Assembly: GCA_049699975.1 (NCBI GenBank)
Contig: JBNAWB010000079.1
Coordinates: 1-15,144 of the forward strand
Direction: 5' to 3'
Length of the DNA: 15,144 nucleotides
Source of the DNA: CAZAGD01 sp049699975
Lineage (GTDB): Bacteria; Desulfobacterota; SM23-61
Shown: in pieces, positions 8,053 through 13,833 of the stretch
How the letters are laid out: each line of letters opens with the position of its first letter
Position numbering within the stretch: the stretch's first letter is position 1
Position numbers and translations under genes: made by a program
Notes under the pieces: generated by a model
The model's input: the letters and a program-made list of their open reading frames with translations, nothing else
What the model was told of the DNA's origin: nothing
Database searches by the model: none

Positions 8053-8555
8053 TTCTCCAATTTAGTTGCTAAAATTTGCCGAAAAATTTAATGCCCAATT
8101 CAAAAAGGAGCTAAAATTTATATTACTTTAAAAATATCGCCCCTTCACCCCCTACCCTGGGAGGTTTAAACTTATTCCACGGCGCAATTCCTCTCGCCAA
8201 CAAGACTGAGTCATGATGTCATCGCGAGGGAGCGTAGGTCGATGCGAGCCACGCTCCCCCGCCGCAAGTGCGGGGTCGCTCGCCATGACCAGAAAGAGGG
8301 GCGACACAGTCTCAACGGAGCGAGTCGCTAAAACTCGACCAGGCAAAAAAGTTGGAAGCGACTCATACCGAAGTGAGGGGCCAAATGAATACTATATACG
8401 GAATAAACTTTTGGATATTTGATACCATATAGACTTTCAACATTGAACACACTTAATCCTGAGCTAATTCAATGAAGAAGGTTGCGCAAAATAAACTGAT
8501 AATCTCAATAGATTTTTTAATTTTTTATTTAATATAGGAAAACTAAATTGGAGAA
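8053..8555. repeat. 503-bp segment bounded by a 15-bp perfect inverted repeat
   Basis: TTCTCCAATTTAGTT at 8053-8067 is repeated exactly in inverse orientation at 8541-8555. The matching stops abruptly on both sides. The interior has no gene and includes the G+C-rich palindrome at 8218-8289. This could be a degenerate small transposable element or chance within A+T-rich DNA. No clear target duplication is visible. Confidence 0.45.
8218..8289. repeat. G+C-rich palindromic repeat with GTCATnGCGAG ends
   Basis: The segment begins GTCATCGCGAGGGAGCG and ends CGCTCGCCATGAC, whose complement reads GTCATGGCGAGCG. It therefore folds on itself. The interior holds a further hairpin (CCCCCGCCGCAAGTGCGGGG). 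Adjacent bases to about 8340 include another stem, GCGAC/GTCGC. Confidence 0.55.
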
Positions 8556-8606
8556 TATCTTAAAAAATAAGGTAGGAGAAGGATGGGTGAAAAGAGATAG
8601 GATTAT

Positions 8607-8652
8607 GAGCCCCGGTTATGTAAAAACCAGGGCTCAAATAAAATGTTTTATT
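8607..8652. terminator. Strong hairpin pair downstream of the zinc-ribbon/HTH gene
   Basis: GAGCCCCGGTT (8607-8617) pairs with AACCAGGGCTC (8625-8635) with one mismatch. It is followed by a perfect AATAAAA-TG-TTTTATT stem (8637-8652). It lies 99 bp past the stop of the minus-strand HTH gene and may end that transcript. There is no clean U-tract after the main stem on the minus strand, so the role is uncertain. Confidence 0.45.
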
Positions 8653-8733
8653 GTTGGAGAAAAGGATTGAGTATATTTAAAGGATAAATTTGATAGAATT
8701 CTTTAAAAAAGGCTCTCGCCATTTAAAAGATTG

Positions 8734-9234
8734 CTAAGCTTTTTTGCGTTTGGGCTTTTTAGAGAGCGCGTTTTTTTTCTCTGGGGGATTGGGATTTTTC
8801 TCCGCCAAAAGTGCTTTAACTTCTTCTTTGGACTTTCCCACTAACTCAGAAAGTTTAGCTATTCTATCTTTGCGAGGGCTAAATTTCCCTTTTTCCCAAG
8901 AGACAATTGCCCAGGGAGTTACATCAATTAATTTAGCTAAATCTCTTTGCGATAAACCAAGTTTACGACGCAGACTTCTAAGCCGGGGGCCAGTGAAGGT
9001 AAAAGGTTTTTCTGTCGCAAGCTCCTTCCGCATAGGCTTACGTCTGATAGCAGGCTTAACTCTTTTTCTCGGGTAAGTTCTAGGGACTTTTTCACCAGGT
9101 TCAATAATTGCCCATTCACAGCTGCAATTAGGACAGGTATATTTTACCCATTCACCACTCGAGATTAAATTTTCATTGAGATCAAGTTCTGTCCAAAAAA
9201 CTATGTCACATTTGGCACATTGTAGTTTTTTCAT
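8734..9234 (-). CDS. Zinc-ribbon plus XRE-type HTH DNA-binding protein
   Basis: The 166 residues divide into three parts. Residues 1-45 form a zinc ribbon with C6-x2-C9 and C34-x2-C37. Residues 50-75 are a highly basic linker (many Arg/Lys/Pro). Residues 84-143 form a helix-turn-helix of the XRE/Cro family (RSLRRKLGLSQRDLAKLIDV, then AIVSWEKGKFSP). The C-terminal 20 residues are Lys/Pro-rich. The layout points to a sequence-specific transcriptional regulator. The target is unknown. The start is supported by GAAAGGAG about 6 bp before the ATG, and a good promoter lies at 9273-9301. The gene is monocistronic and divergent from the amidohydrolase, so either that gene or itself is a possible target. 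It does not resemble an MqsA antitoxin strongly enough to call it one, and no toxin gene is adjacent. Confidence 0.8.
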   Translation of the reverse strand: MKKLQCAKCDIVFWTELDLNENLISSGEWVKYTCPNCSCEWAIIEPGEKVPRTYPRKRVKPAIRRKPMRKELATEKPFTFTGPRLRSLRRKLGLSQRDLAKLIDVTPWAIVSWEKGKFSPRKDRIAKLSELVGKSKEEVKALLAEKNPNPPEKKNALSKKPKRKKA

Positions 9235-9272
9235 GTTTTTCTCCTTTCAGGGATTATTTGCTAACTAAGTAA

Positions 9273-9301
9273 AAGATATTCCAATTATTAATTTATTGCA
9301 A
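9273..9301 (-). promoter_or_regulatory. Predicted promoter of the zinc-ribbon/HTH gene
   Basis: On the minus strand TTGCAA (9296-9301), a 17-bp spacer and TATCTT (9273-9278) precede the gene by about 38 bp. Spacing is optimal and both boxes match four of six consensus positions. Confidence 0.45.
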
Positions 9302-9630
9302 GGAAAATTTATACTTCTTTCTTGCCATTATCTTAATCTTATTTGAGTCTAATACCGAAAAAAACGGAAAAAAATCAATAAAAGCTCACCTCTAAATATT
9401 AATTTGATGAATTGTTCCTGGTTTATCAAAAATTATCCTAAATGGGGGTTGCCTTTCAGCAAACTTATTTTTAAATGCTTCAGCCGCAATTAATTTTCTT
9501 AAATATTGAATTATTTAAAAGAGGGAATAAGATTTCTGGATCTTTAAGGAATAGATATAATTTAATGTTGAGAAAATCAAAAAAATTAAGCAAAATAATA
9601 AAAAAACTAAAATTAAGAAGGGATTTTATC
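9302..9630. other. A+T-rich upstream region of the amidohydrolase gene
   Basis: An open frame runs through 9475-9630 in phase with the amidohydrolase, but it encodes Lys/Asn/Ile-rich sequence unlike the family and lacks a ribosome binding site. A possible -10 box TATAAT lies at 9556-9561 without a clear -35 box. I see no other gene or RNA here. Confidence 0.4.
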
Positions 9631-10767
9631 ATGAAGTTTGATTTACTGATCAAAGGGGGTAGGGTAGTAGATAAATCTTTGGGTATTGATAAGCAGATGG
9701 ATGTAGGTATAAAAGGGGATAAAATTGCGGAAATTGGAGAAGATTTAAATCCCCAAGAAGCTCGGCAAGTGCTCGAGGCTAAGGGTTTTATTGTCACCGC
9801 CGGCTTGATTGATTTTCACGCTCATGCTTTTATTGAAGCGCGGGAGTTAGGCTTAGAGACTGAACAAACCTGCCTTTCTTCCGGAGTAACAACTATGGTT
9901 GATGCCGGGAGCTGTGGCGCGGCCAATTTTGAGGGGTTTAAAGAATTCTTAATAGACCAAACAAAAGTTCGTTTATTAACATTCCTGAACATATCCACCA
10001 TTGGTATAGCTGATCGGTTGGTGGGAGAATGTACTTATCTCCCATATTTACATCCCGAAAGAACGGCAGAGATGATTCAAAATTATCCAAGCTTAATCTT
10101 AGGAGTTAAAGTCCGCCAGCAAAAAGAAGTCGTCGGAGAGAATGGCCTGGAGCCGCTCAAATTGGCTAAAAAAGCGGCTCACCTCGCGGGAGGTCTGCCG
10201 GTTATGGTCCATGTGACTAACCCACCTGTGCCCTTGAATAAAATTTTAGAAATGCTGGAGCCGGGTGATATAGTAAGCCATTTTCTCCATGGTCGGGGCA
10301 TGGGAATTTTGGATGAAAAGGGCAAGCTTTACCCGTGGGTGCATGAAGCCAGGAAGAAAGGTGTGATTTTTGATGTGGCCCATGGTCGAAATCACCTTAA
10401 TTTTTCGGTAGCGCGCATAGCTCTCCAGGAGGGCTTTCTTCCAGATACAATTTCTTCGGATTTAACACGCCTCGGGAAAATAGGAGTGGTTAAGAATCTG
10501 CTACATTGTTTAACAAAATTTCTAAACCTGGGAATGGATCTTGCTTCGGTATTAGCTTGCGCTACTAATCATCCTGCTCGGCTCTTAAAATTAGAAAACA
10601 TGATAGGCACGCTCAAAAAAGGAGCCTTTGCAGATATAGCCATCCTGGCGTTGGAGACGGGAGATTTTATTTATGAAGATAGCGATGGCCATAAAATGAA
10701 CGGTCAATATTGTCTTTCTCCACGGTATACCATATCCCGCGGCCAGGTAGTTTGGTCCCATAAATAA
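9631..10767 (+). CDS. Metal-dependent amidohydrolase/deacetylase, COG3964 type (dihydroorotase-like)
   Basis: The 378-residue protein has the amidohydrolase-superfamily TIM-barrel signature. It shows the strand-1 metal motif H63-x-H65 in DFHAHAF, a probable carboxylated bridging Lys at 160 in LGVKVR, His ligands near H194 (VMVHVTNPP) and H217 (VSHFLHG), and the catalytic Asp at 277 in ISSDLTR. AHGRNHL (250-256) and the C-terminal GTLKKGAFADIAIL strand are typical of the COG3964 group. These are often mislabelled dihydroorotase. A studied Agrobacterium member was found to hydrolyse acetyl-(R)-mandelate instead, so the real substrate here is open. ATG 9631 is chosen over an upstream in-frame start at 9475 because AAGGGA lies 8 bp before it and the family begins with (M)xxDLLIKGG. 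No pyrimidine gene is nearby. Repeats start 3 bp after the stop codon. Confidence 0.85.
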   Translation: MKFDLLIKGGRVVDKSLGIDKQMDVGIKGDKIAEIGEDLNPQEARQVLEAKGFIVTAGLIDFHAHAFIEARELGLETEQTCLSSGVTTMVDAGSCGAANFEGFKEFLIDQTKVRLLTFLNISTIGIADRLVGECTYLPYLHPERTAEMIQNYPSLILGVKVRQQKEVVGENGLEPLKLAKKAAHLAGGLPVMVHVTNPPVPLNKILEMLEPGDIVSHFLHGRGMGILDEKGKLYPWVHEARKKGVIFDVAHGRNHLNFSVARIALQEGFLPDTISSDLTRLGKIGVVKNLLHCLTKFLNLGMDLASVLACATNHPARLLKLENMIGTLKKGAFADIAILALETGDFIYEDSDGHKMNGQYCLSPRYTISRGQVVWSHK

Positions 10768-10770
10768 AGA

Positions 10771-10860
10771 CCGACAAAAACATGGGCCTTGCCCGCTCGC
10801 TTCCGCCTGATCCATATTAAGATATTTACTAAAAAACCGATCCACGGCCAAACATGGGGG
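10771..10860 (+). repeat. Degenerate nested copies of the MITE-like repeat
   Basis: A short candidate element at 10789-10851 has ends TTGCCCG and, in inverse complement, TTGGCCG. It is bracketed by ACATGGGCC (10780-10788) and ACATGGGGG (10852-10860). Its right half, ACCGATCCACGGCCA, matches the right-end motif of the complete copy and the repeat at the start of the window. A further right-end remnant, ACCGACAAAA, precedes 10780. This suggests repeated insertion at the same ACATGGG target. Confidence 0.5.
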
Positions 10861-11028
10861 CTGACCGCCGATCACTTTTTAGATTTCAGGTCAATTCAGG
10901 GCGGGAGGAGGAGCGGAAAAAAGGTGGGTGAGAGGAAGACAGCCATTTCCCAGCCGATTTTAATTTCGCCTCTCCCCCTCCCGCCTGGGCACATTTGGGA
11001 ACGAAAATTAAAGCTGTTCGACGGTCAG
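10861..11028 (+). repeat. 168-bp MITE-like repeat with imperfect terminal inverted repeats
   Basis: The left end CTGACCGCCGATCAC and the complement of the right end, CTGACCGTCGAACAG, match at 11 of 15 positions. A second shared block further in (CAGGGCGGGAGG on the left; CAGGCGGGAGG in the complement of the right arm) makes the whole unit a long imperfect palindrome. It is flanked by ACATGGGGG and ACATGGGTG, which look like a 9-bp target duplication with one change. It encodes nothing recognisable. A second copy starts at 15094, and a right end lies at 57-69. Confidence 0.7.
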
Positions 11029-11040
11029 ACATGGGTGTCC

Positions 11041-11069
11041 TTGACAGAGGGGTTATTTATTGTTATTTT
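11041..11069 (+). promoter_or_regulatory. Predicted promoter of the hrcA-grpE-dnaJ operon
   Basis: A consensus TTGACA (11041-11046), a 17-bp spacer and TATTTT (11064-11069) lie just upstream of the CIRCE-like operator and hrcA. The -35 box begins 12 bp after the end of the 168-bp repeat. Confidence 0.75.
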
Positions 11070-11072
11070 AAA

Positions 11073-11099
11073 TTAGCACTTTGTTAAAAAAGTGCTTAC
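11073..11099. promoter_or_regulatory. CIRCE-like operator for HrcA with a shortened spacer
   Basis: TTAGCACTT and AAGTGCTTA are separated by 8 bases. The canonical CIRCE element is TTAGCACTC-N9-GAGTGCTAA. The inner hexamers AGCACT/AGTGCT are perfect. The site starts 4 bp after the -10 box and ends 10 bp before the hrcA ATG, exactly where autorepression by HrcA is expected. Confidence 0.75.
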
Positions 11100-11109
11100 G
11101 GGGTGGAAG

Positions 11110-12150
11110 ATGGAAGAGATATTATCTTCCCGCGATCGAAAAATACTACAAGCCATTATTTTGGATTATATTCAGACTGCTGAGCCAGTGGGTTCCCGCA
11201 CTGTCTCCAAAAAATACAAGATGGAACTTAGTCCAGCTACCATCCGCAATGTTATGGCAGATTTGGAAGAAATGGGGTTTTTAAAACAGCCCCACACTTC
11301 GGCGGGAAGAGTACCCACGGCGCGGGCCTTTCGTTTTTATGTGGATAGCATTTTAGAAGTTCGACAATTGAGTAAGGCCGATCAGGAGCTGATCAAGAAA
11401 GGTTTGGCTCAAGAAAAAAAAGATATTAATGAGATTCTTAAGCGGGCTTCTTCTTTACTTTCTTTATTGTCTAAGCAAACAGGGGTGGTCTTAGCTCCGC
11501 GCTTTGGGAGCAATGTCTTCAGGCATATAGAATTTATAAAGTTAAGAGAGAAGAAAGTATTAGTCATTATTGTCACCAAATCAGGTGAAGTGCAGAACAG
11601 GCTTATTGAAGCTGATGAGCCAATGGCTCAGGAAGAACTCGATAAATACAGCCGCTACTTAAATGAAATTATGGCTGGGCTGAGTTTGATCGAGGCCAAA
11701 AAGAAGATCGTGGAAGAACTTAAAAAGGAAAAAGTTCTTTTTGATAAATTGAGCTTCCAGGCTTTAAAGTTAAGTAAAAAAGCGCTGGAGGATGAGGGAG
11801 AAGGTGATCTTTATATTGAAGGCAAGACTAATCTACTTAAATTTCCGGAGTTTGCCGATTTAGAAAAGATGCGCGCCATTTTAGAGACTTTTGAGGAGAA
11901 AACGAAAATAGTCAAACTCTTGGATAAAGCCTTGAATGCCCATGGAATTCAAATATTCATCGGTGCGGAGAATGAGTATAGCGAAATGAAAGATTGTAGC
12001 CTAATTGCGGCTCCTTATGCCAAAGAGAATTTTACTTTGGGAACTTTAGGGGTGATTGGACCAATGCGTATGGATTATTCTACGATAATTCCTATCGTTG
12101 ATTATACGGCAAGGATACTAAGCAAAATTTTAGAGAGTATAGATAAATAA
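11110..12150 (+). CDS. hrcA: Heat-inducible transcription repressor HrcA
   Basis: This 346-residue repressor is the normal length for HrcA, which binds CIRCE elements and releases them on heat shock when GroEL is occupied. The N-terminal winged helix is clear: SSRDRKILQAIILDYI, then PVGSRTVSKKY (26-36), the recognition region SPATIRNVMADLEEMGFL (41-58) and the wing PHTSAGRVPT (61-70). FYVDSI follows. The rest matches the GAF-like ligand domain with its inserted dimerisation segment. I prefer ATG 11110 (MEEILSSRDRK) with GGGGTGG just upstream. A GTG at 11092 in frame would fall inside the operator and has no ribosome binding site. It is the first gene of hrcA-grpE-dnaJ and is probably autoregulated through the overlapping CIRCE-like site. 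Confidence 0.95.
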   Translation: MEEILSSRDRKILQAIILDYIQTAEPVGSRTVSKKYKMELSPATIRNVMADLEEMGFLKQPHTSAGRVPTARAFRFYVDSILEVRQLSKADQELIKKGLAQEKKDINEILKRASSLLSLLSKQTGVVLAPRFGSNVFRHIEFIKLREKKVLVIIVTKSGEVQNRLIEADEPMAQEELDKYSRYLNEIMAGLSLIEAKKKIVEELKKEKVLFDKLSFQALKLSKKALEDEGEGDLYIEGKTNLLKFPEFADLEKMRAILETFEEKTKIVKLLDKALNAHGIQIFIGAENEYSEMKDCSLIAAPYAKENFTLGTLGVIGPMRMDYSTIIPIVDYTARILSKILESIDK

Positions 12151-12176
12151 AAATTGAGAATTTTATCAAGATTAAT

Positions 12177-12182
12177 AAGGAG
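12177..12182 (+). promoter_or_regulatory. Ribosome binding site that sets a TTG start for grpE
   Basis: AAGGAG lies 8 bp before TTG 12191. The upstream in-frame GTG at 12182 overlaps this Shine-Dalgarno sequence and cannot use it. Confidence 0.65.
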
Positions 12183-12190
12183 TGATACCT

Positions 12191-12826
12191 TTGGAAGATA
12201 AGGATCTACAAAAGGAAAAAAATGATTCCGCAAGAGCTCAAAGTTCTGAAGTTAAGCCGGCGGGCAGTGACAATGGATCTGCACCGGAGAGTATAAAAGA
12301 AGAAGCTACAGAAGAGAAAAGAGAGCAATTAGCCCCGGAAGATCAGTTACGCCGCCAACTGGCTGAAAAAACAAAAGAGGCTGCGGAATTTTTTGATAAA
12401 TGGCTGCGCCTGCGGGCGGAATTTGAGAATTTTAAGAAACGGATGCAGAAGGAAAAAGCTGATTTGCTGAAATTTGGAAATGAAAGTCTTCTGCGGGCCT
12501 TACTTCCTGTTTTGGATAATTTGACCCGCGCCCTGGATCATGGAAAAGAAACGGGCGGTAATGCCTCTTCTTTGATCGAAGGAGTCGAGTTAACCCATAA
12601 ACAATTTATAAATATTTTAGAAAAATTCGGCGTAAAACCAATTTCCGCGGTGGGAGAATTATTTGATCCAGAAAAACATGAAGCAGTAGCCCAGGAAGAG
12701 AGTGATCAGGAGCCCAATAAAGTAATCGGGGAAGTGGAAAAGGGTTATTTATATCATGAACGGTTACTCCGTCCGGCCAAAGTTATTGTGACTAAGCCGA
12801 AAGGCGAAAAAAGAGAAGGGGCTTAA
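12191..12826 (+). CDS. grpE: Nucleotide exchange factor GrpE
   Basis: GrpE releases ADP from DnaK. From TTG 12191 the protein has 211 residues. An acidic, low-complexity N-terminus (1-50) leads into the long dimer helix (about 50-110; RLRAEFENFKKRMQKEK at 73-89 and LLPVLDNLTRAL at 104-115). The C-terminal beta domain follows, with FDPEKHEAV (158-166) and GYLYHERLLRPAKVIV (185-200), which are hallmark family motifs. The N-terminal acidic extension is somewhat long but not unusual. The TTG start is chosen because a strong ribosome binding site stands 8 bp upstream. A GTG three codons earlier overlaps that site. It lies 40 bp after hrcA, and its stop codon overlaps the dnaJ start by one base (TAATG), so translation of the two is probably coupled. 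No dnaK intervenes. Confidence 0.95.
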   Translation: MEDKDLQKEKNDSARAQSSEVKPAGSDNGSAPESIKEEATEEKREQLAPEDQLRRQLAEKTKEAAEFFDKWLRLRAEFENFKKRMQKEKADLLKFGNESLLRALLPVLDNLTRALDHGKETGGNASSLIEGVELTHKQFINILEKFGVKPISAVGELFDPEKHEAVAQEESDQEPNKVIGEVEKGYLYHERLLRPAKVIVTKPKGEKREGA

Positions 12827-13833
12827 TGCATTATGAAGACTATTATGAGCTTTTAGGTGTTGATCCTTCGGCTACAGAGGAAGAGATTAAAAAGGCCTAC
12901 CGGCGATTAGCCCACCAATTCCATCCTGATAAAAATCCAAATGACCCAAAAGCGGCCGAAAAATTTCGGCGCATAACAGAGGCTTATCATACTCTGCAAG
13001 ATGCCCAGAAAAGAGCTGCCTATGACTGTTATGGGGCGAAAAGTCAAGAGCCATTTTACCGCGGATTCCCCGACCCTGAAGATTTTGCCCGCCCGCGAGT
13101 TTTTTTCGATAGTTTTTGGAATGATTTTTTTGAAGAATTTCTGGGAAGACAGAAATTTAAATTCTCTCAGCAAAGAGGGGCCAACCTACGTTATAACTTA
13201 GAGGTTTCTCTCGAAGAAGCAGCGTGGGGCGCAGAGAAAGAAATAAAAATTATAGGCTATATGATTTGCCCCTCATGCCACGGAACGCGGTTGGCGAAGG
13301 GAACTACCCCGAAAGTATGTCCGGTTTGCCATGGGCGAGGCTTTTGGCAGGGGCAGCGCGGATTTTTTCAAACTGAGACCACCTGCAATCGTTGTGGAGG
13401 AGAGGGTCAAATAATAACGCATCCTTGCCCGAAGTGCCATGGTTCGGGCCGGGTTAAATCTACAAAATTAGTTCGGCTACATATCCCTGCGGGGGTAGAT
13501 AATGGCCATTGCTTGCGCCTGCCCAAAGCTGGGGAAGCGGGGCGGAATGGTGGGCAGCCGGGAGATCTTTATATCTTCATCAGCTTAAAAAGGCATGATT
13601 TTTTTACGCGCTTAGGAAATGATCTCTTCTGTGAAATACCTATTTCCCCGACCCAAGCCCAAAAAGGCGGAGAGATAGAAGTTCCTACTTTGCAGGGTAA
13701 AGTTAAGATAAAAATTCCTCCCGGAACGCGTACTGGAAAAGTTTTTACGCTTAAAGGAGAAGGAATGCCCACTCTGGGAAAAAAGGGGAGGGGAGATCAG
13801 AAAATAAAAATTTATATTAGGGCTCCTCTTTAG
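12826..13833 (+). CDS. dnaJ: Chaperone DnaJ (type I J-protein, short C-terminus)
   Basis: This 335-residue co-chaperone stimulates DnaK ATPase and delivers substrates. The J domain spans 1-70 with HPD at 33-35. The following linker (70-118) is Phe-rich but has few glycines, unlike a usual G/F region. Four zinc-binding repeats are present: CPSCHGTR (148), CPVCHGRG (165), CNRCGGEG (187) and CPKCHGSG (201). The first lacks its last glycine. The substrate-binding beta domains follow to RGDQKIKIYIRAPL. The protein stops about where other DnaJ proteins begin the C-terminal dimerisation helix, so it is roughly 40 residues short. Neither other forward frame just after the stop obviously restores that helix. 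The 3' end overlaps the end of convergent tatC by 17 bp. The start overlaps the grpE stop. Confidence 0.93.
   Translation: MHYEDYYELLGVDPSATEEEIKKAYRRLAHQFHPDKNPNDPKAAEKFRRITEAYHTLQDAQKRAAYDCYGAKSQEPFYRGFPDPEDFARPRVFFDSFWNDFFEEFLGRQKFKFSQQRGANLRYNLEVSLEEAAWGAEKEIKIIGYMICPSCHGTRLAKGTTPKVCPVCHGRGFWQGQRGFFQTETTCNRCGGEGQIITHPCPKCHGSGRVKSTKLVRLHIPAGVDNGHCLRLPKAGEAGRNGGQPGDLYIFISLKRHDFFTRLGNDLFCEIPISPTQAQKGGEIEVPTLQGKVKIKIPPGTRTGKVFTLKGEGMPTLGKKGRGDQKIKIYIRAPL

Larger units (their letters stand above)
7844..8733. other. 890-bp intergenic region without a credible gene
   Basis: Short open frames here (for example 8213-8422 plus and 8152-8346 minus) read through a G+C-rich palindromic repeat and encode Arg/Ser-rich sequence with no recognisable domain. 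The region contains the oxidoreductase promoter area, repeat fragments at 7953-7977 and 8218-8289, a 15-bp inverted-repeat pair at 8053 and 8541, and a strong hairpin at 8607-8635. I see no tRNA or known RNA family. Confidence 0.6.

Noticed and set aside
8213..8422. Open frames over the G+C-rich palindrome (also 8152-8346 minus)
   Set aside because: Composition follows the palindromic repeat. There are no domains and no ribosome binding sites.
9475..9630. 52-codon extension of the amidohydrolase
   Set aside because: It is Lys/Asn/Ile-rich and non-homologous with no ribosome binding site. ATG 9631 has AAGGGA 8 bp upstream and the family start.
10789..11076. 95-codon open frame between the amidohydrolase and hrcA genes
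   Set aside because: It runs through the nested palindromic repeats and the hrcA promoter. The apparent similarity between its parts comes from the repeated DNA.
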